Part shown: piece by piece, positions 27,216 through 37,148 of the stretch
Position numbering within the stretch: the stretch's first letter is position 1
How the letters are laid out: each line of letters opens with the position of its first letter
Assembly: GCF_947503125.1 (NCBI RefSeq)
Contig: NZ_CANNCR010000024.1
Location: 1-60,708, forward strand
Reading direction: 5' to 3'
DNA: 60,708 bases
Origin: an uncultured Metabacillus sp.
GTDB taxonomy: Bacteria; Bacillota; Bacilli; Bacillales; Bacillaceae
Notes under the pieces: generated by a model
What the model was told of the DNA's origin: nothing
The model's database searches: none
What the model saw: only the letters and a program-made list of their open reading frames with translations
Position numbers and translations under genes: made by a program

Positions 27216-28654
27216 ATTGGCAAGTAATTATTCCCCTTGCATTATTCCTTGTCATTATTTTCTTTATTGGCTTTTGGGCAAATGCTCGTGTTCGAAAATC
27301 AGACTCGTTCCTATCGGATTATTTCCTTGGTGGTCGGGAAATGGGCGGTTTCCTGCTTGCCATGACAATGATGGCGACATATGGAAGTGCGTCAAGTTTT
27401 ATTGGCGGGCCAGGTGTGGCTTATAATACAGGTTTAGGCTGGGTGCTGCTTGCAATGGCTCAATTGCCAGCGGGTTATTTTGTCTTGATGATTTTAGGGA
27501 AAAAGTTTGCGATTATTGCACGTAAATATGAAGCAATTACGTTGATTGACTTCCTAAAGGCTCGCTATCAATCAAATTCAATCGTGCTGATATCTGCGGT
27601 TGCTATTTTTGTCTTTTTATTCGCCTCGATGACAGCACAATGGGTTGGTGGTGCACGTTTAATCGAGTCATTAACAGGGTTATCATATCAAGGTGCATTG
27701 TTAATCTTTGCAGTTGCGGTGCTTGTATATGTCATTATTGGCGGCTTTGCGGCTGTCGCCTTAACAGATGCATTGCAGGGGTTAGTAATGATAATAGGTA
27801 CAGTCATTCTACTTGCAGCGGTTATTATGGAAGGAGGCGGGGTTTCAGCTATCATGGCGAAACTTGTTCAAGAAAATCCAAATCTTGTTTCGCCGTACGG
27901 AGCAGATTCAAGTCTTTCGCCACTTTATGTATCAACATTCTGGATTTTAATTGGAATCGGTGTAATTGGCTTGCCGCAAATCGCAGTTCGTGCGATGAGC
28001 TATAAAGATTCGAAAGGAATGCATCGTGCAATCATCATTGGGACAATTGGTATTGGAACAATTATGTTTGGGATGCACCTAATCGGTGTTTTCGGACGTG
28101 CCGTGATTCCAGGGATTGAAATTGGGGATAAAGTGATGCCAACATTAACACTTGATATTTTACCGCCTGTTCTTGCCGGAATTGTATTGGCAGCACCAAT
28201 GGCAGCCATTATGTCAACGGTAAATGCATTATTAATTTTAATAAGCTCGACACTTGTAAAAGATGTGTATTTAAACTTTATTAAACCAAGTGCAAAAGAT
28301 GCTGAAATTAAAAGGATAAGCTTTATTGTGACAACAGTTGTTGGAATTGCTGTTGTATTATTTGCATTGAAACCTCCGGAACTATTAATTTGGTTAAACT
28401 TATTTGCGTTTGGCGGCCTTGAATCGGCATTTTTATGGAATATAGTACTAGGTCTTTATTGGAAAGATGCAAATAAATACGGAGCAATTGCCTCGATGAT
28501 TGTCGGACTTGTTTCATATATTTATATTTATCATTTCCATGGCAATTTATTTGGTATGAATAGTGTAACGATTCCTGTCGTTGCATCACTTGTTGTATTT
28601 GTGCTTGTGAGTATGTGTACAAACCATTTAGTTAAACAAAGAAATATTATGTAG
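27212..28654 (+). CDS. panF: Sodium/solute symporter, PanF-like
   Basis: A 480-aa SSS-family transporter with about 13 membrane segments. It shows the family pattern SDYFLGGREMGGFLLAMTMM near residue 31 and GSASSFIGGPGVAYNTGLGW near 55, plus GLPQIAVRAMSYKDSK near 254. The N-terminal sequence and the YhdT partner favour sodium/pantothenate symport, but solute specificity cannot be decided from the sequence. In this neighbourhood a sugar-acid solute is also possible. Confidence 0.8.
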   Translation: MNWQVIIPLALFLVIIFFIGFWANARVRKSDSFLSDYFLGGREMGGFLLAMTMMATYGSASSFIGGPGVAYNTGLGWVLLAMAQLPAGYFVLMILGKKFAIIARKYEAITLIDFLKARYQSNSIVLISAVAIFVFLFASMTAQWVGGARLIESLTGLSYQGALLIFAVAVLVYVIIGGFAAVALTDALQGLVMIIGTVILLAAVIMEGGGVSAIMAKLVQENPNLVSPYGADSSLSPLYVSTFWILIGIGVIGLPQIAVRAMSYKDSKGMHRAIIIGTIGIGTIMFGMHLIGVFGRAVIPGIEIGDKVMPTLTLDILPPVLAGIVLAAPMAAIMSTVNALLILISSTLVKDVYLNFIKPSAKDAEIKRISFIVTTVVGIAVVLFALKPPELLIWLNLFAFGGLESAFLWNIVLGLYWKDANKYGAIASMIVGLVSYIYIYHFHGNLFGMNSVTIPVVASLVVFVLVSMCTNHLVKQRNIM

Positions 28655-28664
28655 ATGAGCACCG

Positions 28665-28714
28665 AAAAAGGCCTAGTTTCTCAAAATTTAATGCTGAGAA
28701 ATTGGGCTTTTCTT
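28665..28714 (+). terminator. Terminator of the symporter operon
   Basis: AAAAGGCCTAGTTTCTC pairs with GAGAAATTGGGCTTTT, with T-rich sequence after it. Confidence 0.75.
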
Positions 28715-28880
28715 ATATTTCTTGGTGTAAATCCTTATTTCCCTAAAACTGCCCCTGGTAGATCATAATTGTATAATTAACCATTTATTACAGAAATCCG
28801 AAATATATCCAAAAATCTATATTATAATGAAAATAAGAGTTTTTTATATCCTAAAGTTAATCATGACAGGGGGATGGAAT

Positions 28881-30062
28881 ATGCGCGAGGTGGTCATAAC
28901 GGCTGCGGCAAGGACAGCTATTGGTTCATTTGGCGGCGCTTTCAAAGAGTTGTTGCCAACTCAATTAATTGTACCGGTACTGGATGAGGCTGTAAAAAGA
29001 AGCAAGCTTGAAAAGCATGACGTGGACGAAGTCATACTCGGTCATTGTATTCAGCGAACAGATGAGCCGAACACAGCTCGGACAGCAGCACTTTTGGCAA
29101 ATTTCCCTGAGACAACAACAGGGTACACCATCCAACGACAGTGTGCCTCAGGGCTTCAGGCGATCATTTCTGCTGCCATGCAAATTCAAACAGGTCAATC
29201 CAGTATCGTGATTGCTGGCGGAGTGGAAGCAATGAGTTCAAGTCCATATTTATTAAAGCAGCATCGCTGGGGCTCACGGCTGCAGCACGGACAGGTGACA
29301 GACAGTGTATGGGAGATATTAAAGGATCCGATCCATCATATCATGATGGGGGAAACAGCTGAAAATATTGCAGAGGAATTTCACATTTCCCGAGAAGAGC
29401 AGGATGAACTTGCATTATCAAGTCATCAACGAGCTTTATCTGCGATAGAGGCAGGTACATTTACGAAGGAAATTGTCCCGATCTCAGTTAAAACGAGAAA
29501 GGGAGAAGTCATCGTAACGAAGGATGAAGGTCCTAGACAGATAACAACTGAAAAGCTTGCAGCATTACCGGCTATTTTTAAAGACAATGGAACCGTTACA
29601 GCAGGAAATGCTTCCTCATTAAATGACGGGGCTGCAGCACTTGTGTTAATGACTAGAGAGGATGCGGAAAAAAGAGGAATCCCTATTTTAGCTAAAATTT
29701 CCCACTATTCAATTGCAGGAGTCGATCCAAAGTTAATGGGAATCGGACCTGTTCCAGCCATTCAAAAGGGGATCGCTTCGTTAAATTGGACGATAGACGA
29801 TTTAGACGTCATTGAAATTAATGAGGCGTTTGCCGCTCAATATCTAGCTGTAGAAAAACAGCTCCATTTAAATCGAGCAAAGGTGAATGTCAACGGGAGC
29901 GGTATTAGTTTAGGGCACCCAATTGGCTGTACCGGCTCACGAATAGTCGTAAGTCTCTTGCATGAGATGGAACGGAGAGACGCCAAAAAAGGTCTTGCGT
30001 CCTTATGTGTAGGCGGAGGTATTGGTGTAGCGTTGTTTGTAGAAAGAGAGAATCATAATTAG
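28881..30062 (+). CDS. Thiolase, acetyl-CoA C-acetyltransferase type
   Basis: A 393-aa thiolase from ATG 28881, with AGGGGGATGG just before it; the frame extends upstream but without a good site. The nucleophile is Cys88 in QRQCASGLQA, with the histidine in GHPIGCTGSRI and the second cysteine in CVGGGIG near the C-terminus. NEAFAAQ is also present. It either condenses two acetyl-CoA or cleaves 3-ketoacyl-CoA. It has its own promoter-like TATAAT at 28823 and stands alone. Chain length cannot be deduced. Confidence 0.88.
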   Translation: MREVVITAAARTAIGSFGGAFKELLPTQLIVPVLDEAVKRSKLEKHDVDEVILGHCIQRTDEPNTARTAALLANFPETTTGYTIQRQCASGLQAIISAAMQIQTGQSSIVIAGGVEAMSSSPYLLKQHRWGSRLQHGQVTDSVWEILKDPIHHIMMGETAENIAEEFHISREEQDELALSSHQRALSAIEAGTFTKEIVPISVKTRKGEVIVTKDEGPRQITTEKLAALPAIFKDNGTVTAGNASSLNDGAAALVLMTREDAEKRGIPILAKISHYSIAGVDPKLMGIGPVPAIQKGIASLNWTIDDLDVIEINEAFAAQYLAVEKQLHLNRAKVNVNGSGISLGHPIGCTGSRIVVSLLHEMERRDAKKGLASLCVGGGIGVALFVERENHN

Positions 30063-30090
30063 TTAGAGAACCTAAGGGTCACCCCCTCTA

Positions 30091-30150
30091 ATACAATATA
30101 TTGTTGTTTGCCTGCGGGGTGTGGCCCTCTTTTGATACGATATATTGCAT
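30091..30150. promoter_or_regulatory. Two palindromic ATACRATATATTGYWT sites
   Basis: ATACAATATATTGTTG (30091-30106) and ATACGATATATTGCAT (30135-30150) are near copies, each centred on a CAATATATTG-type dyad, spaced 44 bases apart (about four helical turns). They lie between the thiolase and the GntR gene. A hairpin of GGGGTG / CACCCC brackets the first, so part of it may be the thiolase terminator. They may be an operator for the GntR protein. Confidence 0.4.
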
Positions 30151-30221
30151 ATTACTTTCAATGCATATCCTGATAGCATTTTCAAAAAAATGGTTGAAAA
30201 GTTACTAGACTTCCACTATAA

Positions 30222-30250
30222 TTGACTAAAAACTACCATGCTAGTATAGC
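30222..30250 (+). promoter_or_regulatory. Probable gntR promoter
   Basis: TTGACT, 17 bases, TATAGC. The -10 lies inside CTAGTATAGCTAG, an approximate palindrome that could be an autoregulatory operator. Confidence 0.5.
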
Positions 30251-30286
30251 TAGGATATTAAAATACCTAGATGGACAGAAAAAGGG

Positions 30287-30970
30287 GTGGTCGCCATTTC
30301 AACTATGAACACACGGATTAATGGCTCAACAAGAGATTATGTGTACCAAACAATAAAAACTCGCATTATTAATTTAGAATTAAAGCCTGGAACAAAAATT
30401 TCCGAAAAGGAAATTGCTGAAAAATTAGAGGTAAGCAGAACACCAGTTAGGGAGGCCTTTCTAAAATTATCTCAAGAGGAGCTATTAGGAATCTATCCTC
30501 AAAGTGGTACGATTGTTTCAAAAATTGATTTGGACCATGTAGAGGAAGCAAGGTTTACAAGAGAAAACATTGAAAAAGCTATAGTTAGATTAGCTTGTGA
30601 AGTATTTGATGAAAACAAGCTATTTCGTTTAGAAACAAATGTTGCGATGCAAGAGCTTTGCTTAGGAAAAGGAACGTATCATCAATTATTTGAGCTTGAT
30701 GAAGAATTTCACAAGATCTTATTTGAAGAATGCAACAAATTAAGAACATGGAAAATGATTCGCAACATGAACAGCCACTTTGACCGATTAAGGGTTTTAA
30801 GGCTTGCTGCAAATACAGATTGGAATGTTGTTGTCTCGCAACATAAAGAAATCTACCAAGCGATTATGGAAAAAGACCCGAATAAGGCAGAAAGATTAAT
30901 GGTACAGCACTTGAAATTGGTGAATTTTGAAAAGGATGAGATTAAGGACCGCTATCCAGATTATTTCTAA
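30287..30970 (+). CDS. GntR-family (FadR/FCD subfamily) regulator
   Basis: Up to 227 aa, with an N-terminal winged helix (YVYQTIKTRIINLELKPG; KEIAEKLEVSRTPVREAFLK near residue 45) and a C-terminal all-helical FCD-type ligand domain (residues 88-215) with EFHKILFEECN. The start is uncertain: GTG 30287 overlaps its own AAAGGGG site, and ATG 30305 lies 17 bases after it. It faces the uxuB-type gene in the same direction, so a sugar-acid effector is plausible. I cannot name the ligand. Confidence 0.85.
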   Translation: MVAISTMNTRINGSTRDYVYQTIKTRIINLELKPGTKISEKEIAEKLEVSRTPVREAFLKLSQEELLGIYPQSGTIVSKIDLDHVEEARFTRENIEKAIVRLACEVFDENKLFRLETNVAMQELCLGKGTYHQLFELDEEFHKILFEECNKLRTWKMIRNMNSHFDRLRVLRLAANTDWNVVVSQHKEIYQAIMEKDPNKAERLMVQHLKLVNFEKDEIKDRYPDYF

Positions 30971-30985
30971 TTGATATAAGATTTG

Positions 30986-31011
30986 GGACAGAGCTGCAAA
31001 AGCTCTCTGTC
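30986..31011 (+). terminator. Terminator of the GntR gene
   Basis: GACAGAG pairs with CTCTGTC, extended by an inner AGCT / AGCT; the downstream ATTTATT is only moderately T-rich. Confidence 0.6.
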
Positions 31012-31110
31012 ATTTATTGATAGCGCTAACATTTAGGTGGGTGGATCTTTAACCATGAATGAGAATTTCTTTAAAAAGCGGTCACCTACATAAAAAAGTG
31101 ATATAGAAAA

Positions 31111-31302
31111 ACCCGCCGATATATTTCGGAAGCCGCCGATAAAATCAAAAACCCGCCGATATATTTCGGAAGCCGCCGATAAAATCAGAAATTCGCCGAT
31201 ATATTTCAGAAAGCGCCGATAAAATCAGAAATTCGCCGATATATTTCGGAAGCGCCGATAAAATCAGAAATTCGCCGATATATTTTGAAAAGCGCCGATA
31301 AG
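31111..31302 (+). repeat. Phased array of ten CGCCGAT boxes
   Basis: CGCCGAT starts at 31114, 31134, 31154, 31174, 31194, 31214, 31234, 31253, 31273 and 31293, i.e. every 20 bases with one 19-base step. Two box types alternate, followed by ATATTTCGGAAGC or AAAATCAGAAATT, giving a 40-base repeat unit present five times. No open frame is associated. All boxes face the same side of the helix. Confidence 0.9.
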
Positions 31303-31361
31303 CTATTATGTAATGGATTCTATAAAAATATTAAAAGTGCTGAACAGAAAGGAAGGATAAG

Positions 31362-32207
31362 ATGTTACCAAAATATGAAGGATTACAAGGAAAAGTAGCT
31401 GTTGTGACAGGAGGCGGAGGAGTTTTATGCAGCTGTATGGCAAAGGAGCTTGCTCGACAAGGTGTAAAGGTAGCGATTTTAAATCGCACTTTTGAAAAGG
31501 CTGTCACGGTTGCTGAAGAGATCAAACAGAATGGCGGAGAAGCATTAGCCGTTGAATGCAATGTATTGGACCTTGAAAGTGTGAAAAAAGCCGAGGAAAT
31601 GGTATATCACACATATGGAGCATGCGATATTTTGATCAATGGTGCTGGAGGCAACCATCCGAAAGGTGTTACCACAAAAGAAATTTTTAATTTATCTGAT
31701 TTACAAAACAAGGAGATTACAACCTTTTTTGATCTAACAACGGAAGGCTTTCAATTTGTTTTTAACTTGAATATTGTCGGGACATTAATTCCAACGCAAA
31801 TTTTCTCAAGAAGAATGGTGGGAAAAAAGGGAACGATCATTAATATATCCTCGATGAGTGCACCTAGTCCAATGACTAAAGTTCCTGCCTATAGTGCAGC
31901 AAAGGCTGGAATCGAGAATTTTACAAAATGGCTGTCGGTTCATATGGCTGAAGCAGGTATTAGGGTAAATGCCATTGCACCTGGATTTTTCCTTACACAA
32001 CAAAATGAAAAATTACTGAAAAATGAAGATGGTACAAATACAGAAAGAACGGAAAAAATACTCGCCCATACGCCAATGAGAAGACTCGGTAATCCAGAAG
32101 ATTTATTAGGTACATTGCTTTGGTTGGCAGATGATGAAACAAGTGGATTTGTAACAGGGATCAGTGTTCCTGTTGATGGCGGATTTATGGCTTATTCCGG
32201 GGTTTAA
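31362..32207 (+). CDS. uxuB: SDR-type D-mannonate oxidoreductase (fructuronate reductase)
   Basis: A 281-aa short-chain dehydrogenase. The N-terminal TGGGGVLCS is the dinucleotide-binding loop, [10 protein letters not shown] near residue 90 is characteristic of this enzyme, and YSAAKAG near residue 177 carries the catalytic Tyr-x3-Lys. Firmicute UxuB enzymes are of this SDR type and reduce fructuronate to mannonate on the hexuronate route. ATG follows GGAAGGATAAG. A Gfo/Idh/MocA dehydrogenase follows 54 bases later in the same direction. Confidence 0.85.
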   Translation: MLPKYEGLQGKVAVVTGGGGVLCSCMAKELARQGVKVAILNRTFEKAVTVAEEIKQNGGEALAVECNVLDLESVKKAEEMVYHTYGACDILINGAGGNHPKGVTTKEIFNLSDLQNKEITTFFDLTTEGFQFVFNLNIVGTLIPTQIFSRRMVGKKGTIINISSMSAPSPMTKVPAYSAAKAGIENFTKWLSVHMAEAGIRVNAIAPGFFLTQQNEKLLKNEDGTNTERTEKILAHTPMRRLGNPEDLLGTLLWLADDETSGFVTGISVPVDGGFMAYSGV

Positions 32208-32261
32208 ATTAGGGGACTGAGCCTTTAAGTGCTTAGTAGAAAAAAGGAGAGGATACTGTCT

Positions 32262-33416
32262 ATGATTCATGTTGCGATTATTGGTGCTGGAGCGATTGCC
32301 CCTGCCCATATTAACGGTTACTTGGAGTTATCAGAAGCGTGTAAAATTGTTGCTTTATGTGATATTTATCCTGAAAAGGCAGAGAAGCTTGCAAAAAAAC
32401 ATGGTCTGAATGTGGATATTTATGATGATTATCAACAGCTGGCTGAACGTCATGACATAGATTTAGTATCGATATGCACACCTCCATATACACATGCTGA
32501 TACGGCCATTGCTTTATTGAATGCGGGAAAGAATGTACTTGTTGAAAAACCAATGGCCTCCTCTTTAGAAGAGTGTGATGCAATGAATGCTGCAGCAAAG
32601 AAAAATGGAAAGATTTTATCCGTTGTGGCACAGAATCGTTTTCGATCGCCAATGATGAAATTAAAGCATGTTCTTGATTCCAAATTAATGGGGGACATTG
32701 TCCATACACAAGTCGATTCCTATTGGTGGCGAGGCTTTTGCTACTATGATTTGTGGTGGAGAGGAACATGGGAAAAGGAAGGCGGCGGACCTACTTTAAA
32801 TCATGCTGTTCACCATATTGATATCCTGCAGTGGATGAACGGGATGCCTTCAGAGATTACTGCTGTTATGAGTAATGCTGCACATCAAAATGCTGAAGTT
32901 GAAGACATTTCAGTTGCCATCGGGAAATATGACAATGGCGGTTTGGTTCAAATCACGAGTTCTGTTATTCATCATGGCGAAGAGCAGCAACTGATTTTCC
33001 AGGGGAAAAATGCACGAGTTTCCGTTCCATGGAAAGTAAAAGCATCAAAATCAAGACAAAACGGTTTCCCGGAGGATGACCTTGAATTAGAAGAAAAAAT
33101 CCAAAAGCTTTATAATGAGCAGGCGGATTTACTATATGAAGGTCATGCTGGACAAATACACGATGTTCTGCAAGCTATGCAAGGTAAGAAGAGTGTGTTA
33201 GTGGATGGTATTCAAGGAAGGCAAACACTTGAATTAATCACAGCTATTTATCAATCTGCAAGTTTAAGAGAAACAGTGGAGCTTCCGCTAACTTCTGCTA
33301 GTCCCTTTTATACGAGGGAAGGGGTTTTAAAGTATGTGACTCATTTTTATGAAAAGAAAACGTCCATTGAAAACTTTGCAGATGAAGCCATTACAACAGG
33401 CGGGAATTATGAGTGA
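32262..33416 (+). CDS. Gfo/Idh/MocA-family oxidoreductase
   Basis: A 384-aa NAD(P)-dependent sugar dehydrogenase-type protein. IHVAIIGAGAIAPAH at the N-terminus is the Rossmann motif and EKPMASSLEE near residue 94 contains the conserved EKP; a GPTLNHAVHHIDILQW block near residue 178 supplies the typical histidines and aspartate. ATG 32262 follows AAGGAGAGG. It is probably cotranscribed with the uxuB-type gene, so a sugar acid is a plausible substrate. The exact substrate is unknown. Confidence 0.85.
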   Translation: MIHVAIIGAGAIAPAHINGYLELSEACKIVALCDIYPEKAEKLAKKHGLNVDIYDDYQQLAERHDIDLVSICTPPYTHADTAIALLNAGKNVLVEKPMASSLEECDAMNAAAKKNGKILSVVAQNRFRSPMMKLKHVLDSKLMGDIVHTQVDSYWWRGFCYYDLWWRGTWEKEGGGPTLNHAVHHIDILQWMNGMPSEITAVMSNAAHQNAEVEDISVAIGKYDNGGLVQITSSVIHHGEEQQLIFQGKNARVSVPWKVKASKSRQNGFPEDDLELEEKIQKLYNEQADLLYEGHAGQIHDVLQAMQGKKSVLVDGIQGRQTLELITAIYQSASLRETVELPLTSASPFYTREGVLKYVTHFYEKKTSIENFADEAITTGGNYE

Positions 33417-33449
33417 CTCTTTTTGGAAGCCTTCGCAAAGCAGACAAAT

Positions 33450-33491
33450 CCAACCAAGTTTAGTTTTTCCAAACTTGGTTGGATTTTTTTT
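33450..33491 (+). terminator. Strong terminator after the oxidoreductase operon
   Basis: CCAACCAAGTTTAG and CAAACTTGGTTGG form a long stem followed by eight Ts. Confidence 0.92.
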
Positions 33492-33659
33492 CGTTAGAAA
33501 TGATTTGAGTTGATACAAAACTTGGTATAATTGATAAATGGAATTTCCCTTAAAAGTAAAGTAAAATAATAGAGGATACAATATAAAAACAAACTATATT
33601 ACCACACTATCTTTAGTTGTGGTATTTCTTTTTTAAATAACAAGGTTAGGAGAATAAGA

Positions 33660-36600
33660 GTGAGCATTCAATTTATTCTTGGTCGCTCAGGGAGCGGGAA
33701 AACTGAAGAGATCTTAAATCAAATTAGAGACAAGCTATTCGAAGAACCGATCGGCCGGCCGATTATTTATCTAGTTCCTGACCAGATGACGTTTGGGGCG
33801 GAGTATGAATTAATCAAGACACCGAGTTTAGGCGGAATGATTCGTGCACAAACGTTCAGCTTTAGCAGACTGGCATGGAGAGTTCTCCAGGAGACAGGAG
33901 GAATGACTCGCCATCACCTTTCAAGCACCGGGATTCAGATGATGCTAAGAAAGCTGGTCGAGCAATATAAGCAGGAATTTAAGGTGTTTACGAAGGCTAG
34001 TAATAAAAATGGATTTATTCAGCAGCTTGAGGCGATGTTAACTGAATTTAAACGTTACCTCCTATCACCGCAGGAGCTGGAGGAGTATCTAGCAGGTGCG
34101 ACTACAGAAGTAGATAAAACCTCTTTAACAGACAAGATCCATGATATGGCCTTGCTATATAAACAGTTAGAAATTCAGCTTAGTAATAAATATATAGATT
34201 CTGAGGATTATCTCAATTTATTAGCGGGAAAGGTTCAGGATTCTGACTTTTTACAGTCAGCCGATATTTATATAGATGGCTTCCATAGCTTTACTCCTCA
34301 AGAATATGAGGTTGTTGGAGCATTAATGGAGCATGCAGCAAATGTGAAGATCGCCCTTACGGCTGATAAAGCATATGAAGAGCACTTGCCGCATGAGCTG
34401 CACCTCTTTCAAATGACAGGAAAAACCTACAATAAAGTTCTCCAGCTTGCCCTTGAAAAAGGAAAAGAGGTTGAGCCACCGCTTATTTTAAATGAGCAGC
34501 ACCGGTATGGCAACCCAACCTTAAGACATTTAGAAAAATATTATGATACGAGACCAACAACTGTCTACGAGCAAAAGCCTGATTTAACCATTTTTCAAGC
34601 GGCAAATCGCCGGTCTGAGGTTGAAGGTATTGCTAGACAAATTCATACACTTGTGCGGAAGGAAAACTATCGTTATCGTGATCTCGCTCTGCTTATTCGC
34701 AATCAAAATGATTATCGCGATGTGATAGAACAAGTTTTTCGTGATTACGAGATTCCATTTTTTATCGATCAAAAGCGTTCGATGCTGAACCATCCTTTGG
34801 TAGAGCTGATTCGTTCGACGCTTGAAATCATCAATGGTCATTGGCGTTATGAGGCAGTGTTTCGTGCTGTAAAGACAGAGCTGCTTTATCCGCTTGATCG
34901 TCATAAGCAGGAAATGCGTGAGGAAATGGATTTGCTTGAAAACTATTGCTTATCATATGGGATCCAAGGTTCAAAATGGACGAATGATGAACGCTGGCGC
35001 TACCGCCGCTATTATTCACTTGATGATGACTTTGTCGTAACAGATGAAGAAAAGCAAATGGAGGAAAAGCTTAATCAGCTGCGCGACATTGTTGTTACAC
35101 CAATTAAAGCTTTACAAAATCGGCTAAAGCGCAGCAAGTCAGGACGAGCTTTGGCTGAAAGCTTATATCTGTATCTGGAGGAATTACACATTCCTGAAAA
35201 AATGGAAGGACTGCGTCTGGCAGCAGAAGAAAAGGGAATGCTCCTGGAAGCGAGAGAGCATGATCAAGTTTGGCAGGCGGTTATGAATCTATTAGATGAA
35301 TTTGTAGAGATTCTGTCAGAGGAACAGGTTTCATTAAAACTGTTTGCTGAGATTCTTGAAACAGGTATGGAGTCAATGAAATTTTCATTGGTCCCGCCTG
35401 CTATTGATCAAGTTTTAATTGCCGATCTTGAAAAATCCCGTTTCTTTCATGTGAAATGCTCATTTATCGTGGGGGTAAATGATGGGGTGATCCCGGCAAG
35501 GCCGAAAGAAGAGGGGATTTTAACAGAGGATGATCGTGAGGCTCTCCATTATCAAGGAATTAATCTTGCTCCTACGGCAAGACAGCAGCTTCTTGATGAA
35601 AACTTCCTGATTTATATGGCATTATCAAGTCCGGCTGAAAGGCTTTATTTATCGTATCCAATGGCTGATGAAGAAGGGAAAGCCCTGCTTCCTTCTGTCA
35701 TTATAAAGCGAGTGGAAGAAATGTTTCCAATGGTTGAAAAGCTAAGACTTCTTAATGAGCCTGAACAGCTGTCTTTAAATGAACAGCTATCCTTTATGGT
35801 GAATAAGCATGTGACGTTATCGTATGTCACCTCACAGCTGCAATCCTGGAAGCGCGGCTATCCAATCCATCCAATTTGGTGGGATGCTTATAACTACTTT
35901 ATTACATCGGAAGATCGCCAGCTAACTAAAAGAGTATTAAGCAGCTTAACGTATCAAAACAAACCAGAACAGCTTGAAACATCGATCAGCCGTGAGCTTT
36001 ACGGTGAGCATATTCAAGGAAGTGTCTCCCGAATGGAGAAATTTAATAGCTGTCCATTTTCTCACTTCGCTACACATGGACTAAAGCTGAAAGAACGGCA
36101 ATTTTTCAAGCTTGAAGCACCTGATATTGGACAAATGTTCCACTCGTCCCTTAAGCTCATATCTGATCGCTTGCAGCAATTGAATCTTGATTGGAGAGAG
36201 CTGACAAAGGAGCAATGTGAACGGCTGTCAAATGATGCCGTTGATCGCCTCGCCCCGCGATTGCAAAGAGAGATTCTGCTTAGCTCAAATCGTTTCCACT
36301 ATATTAAACGAAAGCTGCAAAAAATCCTTACTCGCGCTGCAGTGATCCTGAGTGAACATGCCAAGGCGAGCGGGTTTGCACCTGTCGGTTTAGAGCTCGG
36401 CTTTGGCAAGGGGGGAGAGCTGCCTCCGCTTCGCTTTACGCTGCCGAATGGCTGCACGATGGAGGTAGCTGGCCGAATCGACCGAGTGGATAAAGCAACA
36501 GGCTCAGGACGTGTTTTGCTGCGAATTATCGATTATAAATCAAGCGAAAAAAATGTCCAGCTTTCTGAGGTCTATTATGGGTTGGCCCTGCAAATGCTTA

Positions 36601-37148
36601 CCTATTTGGACGTCATCATCTCGAACGCCAGTATGTGGCTTGGAGTGGAGGCAACCCCTGCAGGTGTGTTGTATTTCCATGTCCATGACCCAATGATTCA
36701 AGCTAAGACGTTGATGACAGAGGAAAAGCTGGATGAAGAAATCTTTAAGAAGTTTAAAATGAAGGGGCTATTACTTGGCGATGAGGAAGCAGTAAGGCTT
36801 ATGGACAACACGCTAAGTGAAGGCAGCACATCAAATATCATCGCAGCTGGCTTGAAAAAAGAAGGCGGCTTCCGCTCGACCTCCTCCATTGCGAGTGAAG
36901 AGGAGTTCGCTTTATTAAGAAAGCATGTCCGGTCGACGTTTAAAAAAGTTGGCACAAATATTACCGATGGAATCATTGATATCAGTCCATTTAAGTTAAA
37001 AGATAAAATTCCGTGTACCTTTTGCGAATATAAATCAGTCTGCCAGTTTGATGAATCATTAGAAGAAAATTCGTATCGAATCTTAAAAAGTGAAAAGAAC
37101 GATGAGGTGTTAAAAAGAATGAGAGAGGAGGGTGCTGGCGATGAGTGA
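33660..37148 (+). CDS. addB: AddB, ATP-dependent helicase/nuclease subunit B
   Basis: A 1162-aa subunit of the AddAB recombination complex, which resects double-strand breaks to a Chi-type site. GRSGSGKT near residue 8 is the P-loop. The iron-sulfur cluster cysteines are C798, C1119, C1122 and C1128, and the nuclease motif is [12 protein letters not shown] near residue 956. GTG start after AGGAGAATAAGAG. It overlaps addA by eight bases (ATGAGTGA), so the two are translationally coupled. The size matches the B. subtilis protein. Confidence 0.97.
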   Translation: MSIQFILGRSGSGKTEEILNQIRDKLFEEPIGRPIIYLVPDQMTFGAEYELIKTPSLGGMIRAQTFSFSRLAWRVLQETGGMTRHHLSSTGIQMMLRKLVEQYKQEFKVFTKASNKNGFIQQLEAMLTEFKRYLLSPQELEEYLAGATTEVDKTSLTDKIHDMALLYKQLEIQLSNKYIDSEDYLNLLAGKVQDSDFLQSADIYIDGFHSFTPQEYEVVGALMEHAANVKIALTADKAYEEHLPHELHLFQMTGKTYNKVLQLALEKGKEVEPPLILNEQHRYGNPTLRHLEKYYDTRPTTVYEQKPDLTIFQAANRRSEVEGIARQIHTLVRKENYRYRDLALLIRNQNDYRDVIEQVFRDYEIPFFIDQKRSMLNHPLVELIRSTLEIINGHWRYEAVFRAVKTELLYPLDRHKQEMREEMDLLENYCLSYGIQGSKWTNDERWRYRRYYSLDDDFVVTDEEKQMEEKLNQLRDIVVTPIKALQNRLKRSKSGRALAESLYLYLEELHIPEKMEGLRLAAEEKGMLLEAREHDQVWQAVMNLLDEFVEILSEEQVSLKLFAEILETGMESMKFSLVPPAIDQVLIADLEKSRFFHVKCSFIVGVNDGVIPARPKEEGILTEDDREALHYQGINLAPTARQQLLDENFLIYMALSSPAERLYLSYPMADEEGKALLPSVIIKRVEEMFPMVEKLRLLNEPEQLSLNEQLSFMVNKHVTLSYVTSQLQSWKRGYPIHPIWWDAYNYFITSEDRQLTKRVLSSLTYQNKPEQLETSISRELYGEHIQGSVSRMEKFNSCPFSHFATHGLKLKERQFFKLEAPDIGQMFHSSLKLISDRLQQLNLDWRELTKEQCERLSNDAVDRLAPRLQREILLSSNRFHYIKRKLQKILTRAAVILSEHAKASGFAPVGLELGFGKGGELPPLRFTLPNGCTMEVAGRIDRVDKATGSGRVLLRIIDYKSSEKNVQLSEVYYGLALQMLTYLDVIISNASMWLGVEATPAGVLYFHVHDPMIQAKTLMTEEKLDEEIFKKFKMKGLLLGDEEAVRLMDNTLSEGSTSNIIAAGLKKEGGFRSTSSIASEEEFALLRKHVRSTFKKVGTNITDGIIDISPFKLKDKIPCTFCEYKSVCQFDESLEENSYRILKSEKNDEVLKRMREEGAGDE

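Larger units (their letters stand above)
30971..31361. other. Intergenic region with terminator and phased array
   Basis: A 390-base region without a gene. It contains the terminator of the GntR gene (30986-31011) and the CGCCGAT array (31114-31302). The rest is a short A/T-rich segment. A ribosome-binding site for the SDR gene is present at the end. Confidence 0.7.

Noticed and set aside
31111-31302. The CGCCGAT array as a CRISPR array
   Set aside because: The spacers between boxes are not unique; they alternate between two nearly constant sequences, and no cas genes are in the window.
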